DNA from: Ruminiclostridium herbifermentans
GTDB lineage: Bacteria; Bacillota; Clostridia; Acetivibrionales; DSM-1351
Direction: 5' to 3'
DNA: 64,000 nt
Assembly: GCF_005473905.2 (NCBI RefSeq)
Contig: NZ_CP061336.1
Coordinates: 2,286,501-2,350,500 of the forward strand
The position numbers were made by a program, and so were the translations under genes. Of the stretch, positions 1 to 9,108 are shown piece after piece (the first letter of the stretch is position 1; every line of letters begins with the position of its first letter). The notes beneath the pieces are model-generated. The model made no database searches and was not told the origin of the DNA. It saw nothing but the letters and a program-made list of their open reading frames with translations.

Positions 1-1383
1 TGTCAAATGACGGTATCCACATTAATATCTTTTTCTGTAAAAGACTCAGTAGTTATCTTGCATGGACCTGTTGGATGCGGTTCACAAAGTCATATTATAG
101 ATTTTAGTATAAGGGCCTACGGCGCAGCACGCGGTGTAAAAATGGAAGGAGCAAGATGGTTCAGCACGAATCTTACAGAGGCAGACGTAATTTCAGGTGG
201 GGAAGAAAAACTAAAAGCAACTATTTTAGATGCAGACAAACGATTCAGACCAACGGCAATTTTTATTCTGACATCATGTACACCATCAATCATAGGTGAT
301 GATATTGATGAAGTGGTAAATCAGCTGCAAAGTGATGTGGCTGCAACATTGGTGCCATTACACTGTCCCGGCTTTAAAGCAAAGGTTTTCTCTTCTGCTT
401 ATGATGTTGTTTACCATGGTATTTTACAGAAATTTAAATTTGAGCCAATTCCATATGTAGATTACTATCCTTTTGATAAAAATGATAAGGATTATGAACT
501 GAAGGTACAGCAATATAATTACAAAAAGAGCCGTACAGTAAATCTATATAATGCATGGTCAATTGGGCCTGCTGATGAAGCAGAAATTAAGCGACTATTA
601 GAAGCCATTGGACTAAATGTTCAGATTTTTGTGGAATTTAAGGAACCGGATGAATGGAGGCATATTACAGAGGCAGCATTAAACGTAAGCTTCTGTCATG
701 TACATGATGTATATTTCCTTGAATTCTTAAAGCAAAAGTTTAATATGCCGTATATTTTACCAACTATCCCAGTAGGGCTTGGCCCAACTGCTAAATTTAT
801 ATTAGAAATAGCAGAATTCTTTGGTTTAGAAGAACAAGCAAAGAAAATTATCGAAAAGGAAGAAGCTAAAGTACTTGCTGCTTTAGAGCCAATAAAAGAA
901 AAAGTAAGAGGTAAAAGAGTTCTTATAAGCGGAGGTTATTTAAGGATTGGTGCCACTGGCTTATTGGCAAAGGAATTGGGCATGGAAGTGGTTGGTTTTA
1001 GAAACTTTAACTATGATTCCTTCGGAAATGAACTGTTTAGTGAAATAGAGGAAAAAATTGGGGATGTTTCTAATAGTATTTCAAATCAGCCATCTGAATT
1101 GGTTAATGTTCTTAGAAAATTAAAACCCGATATAGCCATTTCACATCCAGGTGTTGGCGTGTGGGTTACTAAGTCAGGAATACCTTCCATTACATTATTT
1201 GCACAAAGATTTGCTTTCTTTGGATACAGAGGGGCTTATGATTTATCTAGAAGAATTGCACGAACTGTTTCTAACCCTAATTATTCAAAAAATCTAGGCA
1301 GAAATGTTGAACTGCCATTTAAGAAAGAATGGTATGAAAAGGATCCATATCACTATATTGTTGATAGTAATTTAAATGAATAA
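1..1383 (+). CDS. Nitrogenase-like component 1, NifD-type subunit (5' end missing)
   Basis: Homologue of the NifD/BchN superfamily that binds metal clusters in two-component reductases. The reading frame is open to base 1 (Cys codon at 1-3), so the true start lies outside the window; the ATG at 7 is internal. The visible first Cys aligns with the last but one Cys of the CxxC-rich N-terminus of the other NifD-like protein at 7493. Motifs: GPVGCG, SCTPSIIGDD, HCPGFK, SHPGVGVW and GYRGAYDL near the C-terminus, all matching positions in the 7493 protein, so it is a D-type rather than a K-type subunit. It implies a second nitrogenase-like enzyme whose partners are upstream of the window. The substrate is unknown; the sulfur-gene neighbourhood argues against N2 fixation. 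Confidence 0.85.
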   Translation, partial: CQMTVSTLISFSVKDSVVILHGPVGCGSQSHIIDFSIRAYGAARGVKMEGARWFSTNLTEADVISGGEEKLKATILDADKRFRPTAIFILTSCTPSIIGDDIDEVVNQLQSDVAATLVPLHCPGFKAKVFSSAYDVVYHGILQKFKFEPIPYVDYYPFDKNDKDYELKVQQYNYKKSRTVNLYNAWSIGPADEAEIKRLLEAIGLNVQIFVEFKEPDEWRHITEAALNVSFCHVHDVYFLEFLKQKFNMPYILPTIPVGLGPTAKFILEIAEFFGLEEQAKKIIEKEEAKVLAALEPIKEKVRGKRVLISGGYLRIGATGLLAKELGMEVVGFRNFNYDSFGNELFSEIEEKIGDVSNSISNQPSELVNVLRKLKPDIAISHPGVGVWVTKSGIPSITLFAQRFAFFGYRGAYDLSRRIARTVSNPNYSKNLGRNVELPFKKEWYEKDPYHYIVDSNLNE

Positions 1384-1753
1384 TAAAGGAATGGGCAGTA
1401 CATATTTTGCATGGAATGTTTTTAAAGTATGTTAATTAATATATGTCAATTTTGGTTTACCCAAATTTACCCAATAATTTAGATGATGCGAGTATGTTAA
1501 TTAATATATGTCACTTTAGGCCCATTATTTCCAGGTTTTTTACCTGGAAAAAGAATGCTTTTATCGTATCTTTTAATTTCAGATTTGATTCTTATGATTT
1601 TCTGATTTGATTCTTACGAATGGAGGAAACAGTTATAATTCCTCCTTCGTACTATTTAGTTTATCCCAATATATTTCTGTTATATTATCAATAAAATTCT
1701 CAGTGTGTTTCATTATGTTTTTATTTGGTGAAGCGGAAGGAATGTGAGTTCAT
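1384..1753. other. Intergenic region with direct repeats and two hairpins
   Basis: There is no gene here. A 23-bp sequence beginning AGTATGTTAATTAATATA occurs identically at 1426-1448 and 1491-1513, 65 bp apart. A perfect 9-bp hairpin TTTCCAGGT / ACCTGGAAA lies at 1528-1550. A 14-bp near-repeat GATTTGATTCTTA recurs at 1582 and 1604. A second perfect hairpin GGAGGAA / TTCCTCC lies at 1622-1645. Neither hairpin is followed by a strong U-run, so terminator activity is uncertain. Confidence 0.6.
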
Positions 1754-2830
1754 ATGAAAATACATACTAAAAGACTAATTTCTATTATATTATTGCTGGT
1801 ATTTGTTTTAAGCATATCTGCTTGTGGAGGTGAGAATGAAAGAAAAGTCAGCAGTTCCTCGCAAAAAAATGTAGGAACTCTAAAGGTAGCATGGTTTCCT
1901 GCAACTATTAAAGCTGCACTGACCAGTACTGCATATAGCCTTGGCTATTTTGACGAAGAAGGTGTAACCGTTGAGTGTGAGACCTTACAAAATGCAGCTG
2001 ATGCAATTACTGCTGTGAAACTTGGAAAAGTTGATATTTCGCCGGTCGGAATTACACAACAGCTGCAGTTTATATCAGAAGGTTCTGATTTGGTTATTTT
2101 TGGAGGTTCAGCACAAGAGGGTGGTGCTGTTGTTACAAAGCCAGAAAATGCTGAAAGATTCTCTGATTTAAAAAATTGGAAGGATGCTAATTGGGCTACA
2201 GGAAGATCATTTACAGGTGATTTTGTAATTAGAAACCAACTCCGTAAATATGGTATTATTCCTGGAGAAGATATTATAATGAGTGATCTTGCCGATAATA
2301 CTCCCATTATTCAAGCGGTTGCAAAAGGAACTGCTGATGTAGGGTATATTACGTCAGATGGTGTTTCAATTGCTAAATCCATGGGATTAACAGTAGGAAT
2401 TCGAGTTGGAGACTTATCACCTTATTATCCATGTTGCCGACAAACTGCTAACGGTGAAGCTATTAAAAATAAGAAAGAGGCTTTTGTTGCTTATCAAAGA
2501 GCATTAATCCGTGCTTATAAAGTTATTCAAAGTGACCATGAAAAGGCTATTGAAGTAATGGAGGAATTAACAGGTCAAAGCCGTGAGTATGTTGAATCAG
2601 GCCTTTATGGTAAATATGCTTCAAGATATAATCCCTCACCTGCTACAAAAAAAGTGGCTGAGTTCTACGGATTTTTGAAACAAGAGGGTGTTATTAGAAA
2701 CGAAAGTTTTAAAATTGAAGATAATATTAACGTTAGCATATTCAAGGAAGCCTTAGAGGATATTTTGGATAGATATCCTGATGATAAAGATTATTTGGCT
2801 TTGAAGGCATTCTCAGATGAAAATGATTAA
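1754..2830 (+). CDS. ABC transporter substrate-binding lipoprotein, sulfonate/taurine/nitrate (SsuA/TauA/NMT1) type
   Basis: Extracytoplasmic solute receptor of 358 aa. The N-terminus has a basic start, a hydrophobic stretch and a lipobox (LSISAC, Cys at about residue 24), so it should be a membrane-anchored lipoprotein. The remainder has NMT1/SsuA-like features: an opening strand (LKVAWFPATIKAA), an internal AVKLGKVDISPVGITQQLQF region and YEVAL-like helices. It is followed after 28 bp by its ATPase and then the permease, forming a complete importer. The nitrogenase-like and sulfhydrylase neighbours suggest an organosulfur compound (sulfonate or thioether) as ligand, but the sequence alone does not fix the substrate. 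ATG 1754 is preceded by a purine-rich GGAAGGAATG. Confidence 0.85.
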   Translation: MKIHTKRLISIILLLVFVLSISACGGENERKVSSSSQKNVGTLKVAWFPATIKAALTSTAYSLGYFDEEGVTVECETLQNAADAITAVKLGKVDISPVGITQQLQFISEGSDLVIFGGSAQEGGAVVTKPENAERFSDLKNWKDANWATGRSFTGDFVIRNQLRKYGIIPGEDIIMSDLADNTPIIQAVAKGTADVGYITSDGVSIAKSMGLTVGIRVGDLSPYYPCCRQTANGEAIKNKKEAFVAYQRALIRAYKVIQSDHEKAIEVMEELTGQSREYVESGLYGKYASRYNPSPATKKVAEFYGFLKQEGVIRNESFKIEDNINVSIFKEALEDILDRYPDDKDYLALKAFSDEND

Positions 2831-2858
2831 TTGATATTCTCAGGAAGGAGGAAGCATA

Positions 2859-3659
2859 TTGAGTAAGGTTGAAATAAAAAATGTTTCGCTGGAATATAAG
2901 GATTCGGATAAATCATTCTTAGCTTTAGATAATGTAAATTTAAAAATTGAAGAGGGAGAGTTTGTCTGTATTATCGGCTCATCTGGCTGTGGAAAAAGTA
3001 CGTTGATATCTTTGCTGGCAGGCTTGAGTTTTCCTACAAAGGGTGAAGTATTAATTGATGGAAAGCAGGTTGTGGGAACAGGAACTAATAGAGGAATGGT
3101 ATTTCAACATTACTCTTTGTTTCCATGGCTAAGTGCTAAAAAAAATATTTCTTTTGGAATAAAGCAAGCTAATTTATTCAAAGAAAAGTCATTGATTGAA
3201 GAACGTGCCATTGAATTTCTTAAGAAGGTTGGATTGGGTGATTATGTTGACAAGTATCCTTATCAATTGTCAGGAGGAATGCAGCAGCGTGTTGCTATAG
3301 CGCGGACCTTAGCAATGGATACAGAAATATTGTTATTGGATGAGCCTTTTGGCGCCATTGATCCAAAGAATCGTATTGCTCTACAGAACTTAACGATTGA
3401 TTTATGTAAAAACAATGCGAATAGGAAAGCAGTTGTTTTTGTTACCCATGATATTGATGAAGCTATTATTTTGGCTGATCGAATTATTTTCATGGAGCCA
3501 AAGAGGATAAAAGAGGAAATTAAAGTTTCTTTTAAACAGGGTTTAACCAGAGAAGAAATTACAAGATCTAAACAATACTCTGAAATACATATGAAGTTGA
3601 TGGAACTATTTTATTATGAGGTTGGAGAAAGAATTGGAGGAGAGGAGGTTGTATTATGA
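2859..3659 (+). CDS. ABC transporter ATP-binding protein, SsuB/TauB type
   Basis: ATPase of the importer, 266 aa. Walker A is GSSGCGKST (about residues 37-45), the signature is LSGGMQQRVAIARTLA, and Walker B is ILLLDEPFGAID followed by the switch His in VTHDIDEA. These are typical of the nitrate/sulfonate/taurine subfamily. The start is a TTG preceded by AAGGAGG at a good distance. The stop overlaps the permease start (ATGA), which indicates translational coupling. Confidence 0.92.
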   Translation: MSKVEIKNVSLEYKDSDKSFLALDNVNLKIEEGEFVCIIGSSGCGKSTLISLLAGLSFPTKGEVLIDGKQVVGTGTNRGMVFQHYSLFPWLSAKKNISFGIKQANLFKEKSLIEERAIEFLKKVGLGDYVDKYPYQLSGGMQQRVAIARTLAMDTEILLLDEPFGAIDPKNRIALQNLTIDLCKNNANRKAVVFVTHDIDEAIILADRIIFMEPKRIKEEIKVSFKQGLTREEITRSKQYSEIHMKLMELFYYEVGERIGGEEVVL

Positions 3660-4612
3660 GCCAAGTAAATGAAGCAATTGAAATAAATGAAGGAAAAAAA
3701 ATAAACCTACTAGCCCCCGTATTCTCAATAGTTACGCTTCTCTTTTCCATATTGATTTTGCTTCTTTTTATAGATGGAAGAAGAGAAACTGATAGCCCAT
3801 TAATGTTTATTATTGTAATAACAGCTGTATGGTTATTTTATGTATACCAATTGACACGCTTTAATGAAAAGAAACATGTTAAAGACATTACATATGCTAT
3901 TTTCATACTACTTATTATTTGGGAGTTATCAACTAGAATTTTTGATTTGGTACCCAAGGTACTGTTTCCTTCACCTGAAAATGTATTTAATGTATTTATT
4001 ATAGAATATAAGCTTATGTTTTCAGGCTTATTCAGTTCATTATTTTTGTTAGTTGTGGGATTCACCATTGCTTTGGTGCTTGGGAATGTATTAGGACTTT
4101 TTGTTGGATGGAACGAAAGATTAAGAAATGATTTATATCCAGTTGCAAAAGTATTTAGTCCAATACCGCCTATGATTTATACTCCTTACTTAATAGCATT
4201 GCTGCCCACTTTTAAAAGTGCATCTATAGCAGTCATTGCATTTGGATTATTTTGGCCCACTTTTATGAATATGATTATAAGAGTTGGATCAATGGACAGG
4301 AGAATTATCGATTCTGCAAAAGTTATGGGTGTAAGTACCTATACAATGTTGTTAAAAGTTGTTCTTCCATATTCTGTACCAGCAATTGTTGGAGGTTTGA
4401 GAGTTCAACTATCAACTACGTTTATGGTATTGGTAATGGCGGAAATGATTGGAGCTAGGTCGGGCTTGGGCTTTTTTATCAAAAAGTACTCTGATTATGC
4501 AGATTATACAAGGGTAGTAGCAGGAATTATTTTTATAGGAATTATAATAACTATTTTAAATACACTGATTTCGGTTGTTGAGAAAAGGGTTGTTAAATGG
4601 AAAACGGTATAA
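3656..4612 (+). CDS. ABC transporter permease, SsuC/TauC type
   Basis: Membrane subunit of the importer, 318 aa. An N-terminal extension has two hydrophobic segments (about residues 18-40 and 45-62), followed by the usual BPD_transp_1 core with several membrane spans. The EAA loop region has MGVSTYTMLLKVVLPYSVPAIVGGLR, which contacts the ATPase. It begins in the last codons of the ATPase gene by a 4-bp ATGA overlap. The N-terminal extension makes it longer than the common 250-270 aa SsuC/TauC size. Confidence 0.88.
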   Translation: MSQVNEAIEINEGKKINLLAPVFSIVTLLFSILILLLFIDGRRETDSPLMFIIVITAVWLFYVYQLTRFNEKKHVKDITYAIFILLIIWELSTRIFDLVPKVLFPSPENVFNVFIIEYKLMFSGLFSSLFLLVVGFTIALVLGNVLGLFVGWNERLRNDLYPVAKVFSPIPPMIYTPYLIALLPTFKSASIAVIAFGLFWPTFMNMIIRVGSMDRRIIDSAKVMGVSTYTMLLKVVLPYSVPAIVGGLRVQLSTTFMVLVMAEMIGARSGLGFFIKKYSDYADYTRVVAGIIFIGIIITILNTLISVVEKRVVKWKTV

Positions 4613-4635
4613 TTAGCTATTCTTTACCATCAAAT

Positions 4636-4880
4636 TAAAACAAATATCTTTAACCAGTAGCCCATTTATCTAAGTTGTACTCGCGTAACAAATAAGCTAA
4701 GGATAAATTACTGCACTGTTTACTAGGACTCGTGTACCTATAAAAATCAAGGATAAATTACGGCACTGCTTAGTGGGACTCGTGTATCAATAAGCCATAT
4801 ATAATAATTTATCTGCCAACTCAGTTAAAAATAAATTAGAACAACGAGTTAACTTACTCGTTGTTCTTAATTATTTGTGA
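4636..4880. repeat. Dispersed repeat, copy 1 (also at 54.45-54.89 kb)
   Basis: A segment containing CTTTAACCAGTAGCCCATTT followed by TCTAAGTTGTACTCG, an ATTTATCTGCCAACTCAGTT block and an AACGAGTT block recurs, in the same order, at 54449-54540 and 54770-54890. Inside it, a 50-bp unit starting CTAAGGATAAATTA is tandemly duplicated (4697-4746 and 4747-4796, with about 7 differences). It has no coding capacity. The family looks like a non-autonomous repeat. Confidence 0.7.
4838..4875 (+). terminator. Strong hairpin after the ABC transporter operon
   Basis: AGAACAACGAGT (4838-4849) pairs perfectly with ACTCGTTGTTCT (4856-4867) across a 6-nt loop, followed by TAATTATTT. It lies 226 bp downstream of the permease stop and within the dispersed repeat, so it may belong to the repeat and act as a terminator secondarily. 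Confidence 0.6.
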
Positions 4881-5061
4881 ACATTACTGAAAAAACTCAA
4901 GCCATAATTGTACTTCAGTGCAAGCTTATAAAATGGGCTTTTCGCAAGTATTTGCTGAATTTGCAACGGCTAAATATTGTTAATTATAACGTCTTCTGCA
5001 TTCAGTTATATAAACTAAAAATAAAATAATGGAAAAGTTATCTAAAAATTCCGTTTGGTAG

Positions 5062-5090
5062 TTGACAAATGGTAAATTTGGATATATAAT
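5062..5090 (+). promoter_or_regulatory. Sigma-A promoter for the nifH-like gene
   Basis: A perfect TTGACA (5062-5067) is separated by 17 bp from a perfect TATAAT (5085-5090), about 80 bp ahead of the GTG start. Confidence 0.85.
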
Positions 5091-5096
5091 TTAAAT

Positions 5097-5126
5097 CATA
5101 GTATTCCTATTTAGTAACTATGAAAA
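5097..5126 (+). promoter_or_regulatory. Candidate Rrf2/CymR-like operator, site 1
   Basis: CATAGTATTCCTATTTAGTA followed by ACTATGAAAA sits immediately downstream of the -10 box and covers the expected start of transcription. CATAGT and ACTATG are inverted halves. The 12-mer ATAGTATTCCTA is identical to the one just after the -10 box of the minus-strand trans-sulfuration promoter (near 18880), and ATTCCTA plus a TATGAAAA half also follows the Rrf2 gene's own -10. The protein that binds it is inferred. Confidence 0.6.
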
Positions 5127-5138
5127 ATAAGAATATAG

Positions 5139-6020
<882 letters not shown>

Positions 6021-6048
6021 AATAATTATATAAAAGGAGTGTTGTACT

Positions 6049-6981
6049 ATGGCAAAAATTTATGAAAGTGTATCAGAACTAATTGGGGGAACACCATTAC
6101 TTGAAGTTAAGAAGTATGCAAAGCGCAGGAATATCAATGCAAAGTTAATTGCTAAGCTAGAGTATTTTAATCCTGCTGGAAGTGTAAAGGATAGAATAGC
6201 TCTTGCTATGATTGAAGACGCAGAAGCTAAAGGTACATTAAAGGAAGGTTCTGTTATTATTGAGCCAACTAGTGGAAATACTGGTATAGGTCTTGCAGCA
6301 ATAGCAGCAGCAAAGGGGTATAGAATTATATTAACAATGCCTGAGACAATGAGTGTAGAGAGAAGAAATCTGCTCAAAGCATATGGCGCAGAATTAGTAT
6401 TAACAGAAGGTACAAAGGGCATGAAAGGTGCAATTGCTAAGGCTGAAGAGTTAGCGAAGGAAACACCAAATGCATTTATTCCAGGACAATTTGTAAATCC
6501 TTCAAATCCAGAGATTCATCGTAAAACAACAGGACCGGAAATTTGGGCAGATACTGATGGAAATATAGATATTTTTGTTTCAGGTGTTGGAACAGGAGGA
6601 ACAATCACAGGTGCAGGTGAATTTCTAAAGTCACAAAATAAGAATATCAAAGTAGTAGCCGTAGAACCAGCAGCTTCTCCTGTATTATCAAAGGGTGTGG
6701 CTGGGGCTCATAAAATACAAGGTATTGGTGCAGGTTTTGTACCAGAAACCTTGAACACTGGAATTTATGACGAAATAATCACAGTAGAAAATGATGATGC
6801 TTTCGCTGCAGGAAGAGAGTTTGCAAAAGCGGAAGGTGTTCTTGTAGGAATTTCGTCGGGTGCGGCTTTATATGCAGCAGAAGTTTTAGCAAAGAGACCT
6901 GAAAATGCTGGTAAAAACATTGTTGTAATATTACCAGATACTGGTGACAGATATTTGTCTACACCACTTTTCACTGATTAA
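6049..6981 (+). CDS. cysK: O-acetylserine sulfhydrylase / cysteine synthase family protein (first copy)
   Basis: PLP-dependent beta-replacement enzyme, 310 aa, which would join O-acetylserine with sulfide (or a thiol) to make cysteine. The PLP lysine is Lys47 in NPAGSVKDR, the substrate loop is PTSGNTG, and the phosphate cradle is [12 protein letters not shown]. All key positions are canonical. An AAAGGAG ribosome site precedes the ATG. It is co-transcribed with the nifH-like gene and closed by a terminator at 7009. The position suggests that sulfur released by the nitrogenase-like reductase is captured directly. Confidence 0.9.
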   Translation: MAKIYESVSELIGGTPLLEVKKYAKRRNINAKLIAKLEYFNPAGSVKDRIALAMIEDAEAKGTLKEGSVIIEPTSGNTGIGLAAIAAAKGYRIILTMPETMSVERRNLLKAYGAELVLTEGTKGMKGAIAKAEELAKETPNAFIPGQFVNPSNPEIHRKTTGPEIWADTDGNIDIFVSGVGTGGTITGAGEFLKSQNKNIKVVAVEPAASPVLSKGVAGAHKIQGIGAGFVPETLNTGIYDEIITVENDDAFAAGREFAKAEGVLVGISSGAALYAAEVLAKRPENAGKNIVVILPDTGDRYLSTPLFTD

Positions 6982-7008
6982 TAAATAAATATAAACTAGT
7001 ATATTTTA

Positions 7009-7046
7009 GGGAATTTATAGTTGCTAAACTATAAGTTCCCTTTTAT
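7009..7046 (+). terminator. Intrinsic terminator after cysK (first copy)
   Basis: GGGAATTTATAGTT pairs with AACTATAAGTTCCC (one offset) across a GCTA loop and is followed by TTTT. It lies 28 bp after the stop codon. The terminator's right half also overlaps a possible promoter for the nifD-like operon. Confidence 0.75.
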
Positions 7047-7049
7047 AAA
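7021..7049 (+). promoter_or_regulatory. Possible promoter for the nifD-like operon
   Basis: TTGCTA (7021) is separated by 17 bp from TATAAA (7044). It overlaps the terminator stem, so the match could be fortuitous, but an operator-like palindrome follows directly, as at the other promoters in this set. Confidence 0.4.
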
Positions 7050-7053
7050 AAAA

Positions 7054-7090
7054 CAATTCATACTATTTTAATAGAAATAGTATGAAAATA
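7054..7090 (+). promoter_or_regulatory. Candidate Rrf2/CymR-like operator, site 2
   Basis: CATACTATTT (7059-7068) and AAATAGTATG (7075-7084) form a perfect 10-bp inverted repeat with a 6-bp centre. Flanks ACAATTCA on the left and AAAATAA on the right are shared with sites near 18930 and 55055. Confidence 0.55.
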
Positions 7091-7492
7091 AAAGAAGTAT
7101 TATTTTAAAAATGTATTAATAATAAAAAGTAATATTTAATAAAAAGTGCTATTTCTTAAATAAAAATTGAAGCTATGGCTTTTATTTAGGAAGAATTAAT
7201 TGGCTAGTTACGCAAAAGTCATGGAACATAGTACTTTTTCTAAGGGTAAATATTATTTATAGTTTTACAAGTATGTATAATATTTACCATAAAAAATGTC
7301 TATGTAACTATAGCAGATGCATTTCATTGATGAACCCATTTATTTTATACCAAAAATTAACCAGCTATGATTAGTGTGAGAAATATAAAGTTTATAAATG
7401 GTGTGATTATTAAAGAATAGATAATCTAAGCTTTTTTGTTATAGATAAATTATATTGTGCGTAAAGCGCATTGAAAGGATTGATAGTTAAAA
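7091..7492. other. Long leader of the nifD-like gene with a foldback structure
   Basis: There is no gene here. An imperfect foldback spans 7203-7314. Its inner arms GGTAAATATTA (7245-7255) and TAATATTTACC (7278-7288) are perfect; ACATAG pairs with CTATGT further out, and GCTAGTTAC pairs with GTAACTATAGC at the ends. It could be a small MITE or a structured 5' leader. The remainder is AT-rich without clear signals. Confidence 0.55.
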
Positions 7493-8950
7493 ATGTCAAT
7501 AAATTTAAACATTTCTGATATAGGAACCAGAGAAACAAGACTTGGTTCAATTACAGGATATATAGGTGATTTAAATGATTTAGCTACTCAAAGCAGTTGC
7601 GGAACACTTAAGGGCTGCGCAAGATGCTTTTCTCAGTCCAGCACATGTCTTTCGGGTTGCGCACTTGCTCAGTTAGCCGGAATACGTGATGTGGCAGTTA
7701 TTCATCATGGGCCTGCAGGTTGTTCTGTAACTGGAACGCAGATTTATACAGTTACAAAGCAGGTTGCTGCCAAAAGAGGTATTGTTAATAATACCGTATA
7801 TATTGGAACTGATATGAACGAGCAAGATACAATATTCGGAGCTGGTGATTCCTTAAAAAATATTGTGCTTGAGACTTATAAGAGATATAAGCCTAAAGCA
7901 ATATTTGTAAGCAGTTCATGTGCTACTGGAGTTATTGGCGAAGATATTGATAGTATAGTTGAAGAATTGAAAGAGGAAATAGATGTACCAATTGCAGCTG
8001 TACATTGTGAAGGCTTTAAGTCACGTATTTGGGCAACGGGGTTTGATATTTCAGATCACGCTGTTTTATCTAGTATTGTACAGCCGCCAAAGCAGAAGAG
8101 AAGAACTATTAATTTTAAGAATTTCTTTGAGAGCGCAAGAAATGAAATTATAAATATATTTAAGAATTTTGATGTTGAACCTGTTTTTTTATATGCTAAT
8201 GCCACTGTTGAGGAACTTTCACATTTATCAGAGGCACTTGCAACAGTATGTATATGCGGAACATTAGGAAATTATTTAGGAAATGGCTTGGAAGAAAAAT
8301 ATGGAGTTCCATATATAAGAACTATTAATCCTCTTGGTATTGCTGGATTTGAGACTTGGCTAAGAGCCATAGGCAAGGTTATTGATAAAGAAGCAGAGGT
8401 TGAAAAGTATATAGAAACAGAGAGAGAAAAGTATATCCCTCAAATTGAAGAAGTAAAAAAAGAATTAAAGGGACTTAAAGCAGTGCTTGCAATGGGTCCA
8501 GGATATACATTTGAAGTATCGCGAGTTCTTAATGAATTAGGTATTGAAGTGGTGTGGGGAGCAGCTTGGCATTATGATAAAAAATATGAGGATGGAGAAG
8601 TACCGCCATCAATGAAATATCTCCTTGAAAATAATCAAAATTTCCAAGTAAGTGTAGCTGATCAGCAAAACTTTGAAATACTTAATATTCTAAATACATA
8701 TAAGCCTGATTTATATCTGTCACGTCATCCAGGCTCCACAGTTTGGGCAATAAAGCAAGGATATCCGGCTGTATATGTTGCAGATGAATACATGATATTT
8801 GGCTATAGGGGAACTTTAGATTTTGCACATTCAGTTTTGAACACTATTCGAAATAGAAGTTTTGAGAAAAATCTAGCCAAGAGAGTTAAATTGCCATATA
8901 CGAAGTGGTGGTATAAGCAGGATCCAGGTTTATTCATTCAAGATGTATAG
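7493..8950 (+). CDS. Nitrogenase-like component 1, NifD-type alpha subunit
   Basis: Catalytic subunit homologue of NifD, 485 aa. The N-terminus is Cys-rich (SSCGTLKGCARCFSQSS, then CLSGC), followed by GPAGC with Cys77, SSCATG with Cys143 and HCEGFK, which match P-cluster-ligand regions. CICGTLGN falls in the cofactor-Cys region and RHPGSTVW (His412) in the cofactor-His region. The true FeMo-co environment of NifD is not evident, which fits group IV nitrogenase-like enzymes. The next gene is its NifK-like partner. By analogy with methylthio-alkane reductase, a C-S bond cleavage role is plausible but not shown. AAAGGATTG precedes the ATG. Confidence 0.9.
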   Translation: MSINLNISDIGTRETRLGSITGYIGDLNDLATQSSCGTLKGCARCFSQSSTCLSGCALAQLAGIRDVAVIHHGPAGCSVTGTQIYTVTKQVAAKRGIVNNTVYIGTDMNEQDTIFGAGDSLKNIVLETYKRYKPKAIFVSSSCATGVIGEDIDSIVEELKEEIDVPIAAVHCEGFKSRIWATGFDISDHAVLSSIVQPPKQKRRTINFKNFFESARNEIINIFKNFDVEPVFLYANATVEELSHLSEALATVCICGTLGNYLGNGLEEKYGVPYIRTINPLGIAGFETWLRAIGKVIDKEAEVEKYIETEREKYIPQIEEVKKELKGLKAVLAMGPGYTFEVSRVLNELGIEVVWGAAWHYDKKYEDGEVPPSMKYLLENNQNFQVSVADQQNFEILNILNTYKPDLYLSRHPGSTVWAIKQGYPAVYVADEYMIFGYRGTLDFAHSVLNTIRNRSFEKNLAKRVKLPYTKWWYKQDPGLFIQDV

Positions 8951-8982
8951 TAACTTGAGTTCATAGATGCTGATTTATGAAA

Positions 8983-9060
8983 ATTGCTGCTGAGATACTA
9001 TAAAAAGACATTAGGATGTAATAACGTGCTAACCTGATAACATGAAGCTAGAGCAGCAAT
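8983..9060 (+). ncRNA. Structured element between the nifD-like and nifK-like genes
   Basis: A 78-nt element is closed by a perfect 9-bp stem, ATTGCTGCT (8983-8991) with AGCAGCAAT (9052-9060). Inside are a small hairpin ACAT-TAGG-ATGT and the strings CTGAGAT and ACCTGAT, which recall the conserved core of the TPP riboswitch, but the spacing and 5' half do not fit. It could be a processing/attenuation hairpin that sets the D:K ratio, or an unrecognised RNA motif. Confidence 0.4.
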
Positions 9061-9108
9061 AATTTTGAAACTATTATATAGACAGTAAATTGGGGGGCAG
9101 ATTAAATT

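Noticed and set aside
1384-1753. SAM (S-box) or T-box riboswitch ahead of the ABC importer
   Set aside because: None of the conserved core strings is present; only direct repeats and two simple hairpins.
8983-9060. TPP riboswitch
   Set aside because: CTGAGAT and ACCTGAT are present, but they are about 40 nt apart and the 5' half and GCG-AGGGA end are missing; the adjacent gene is not thiamine-related.
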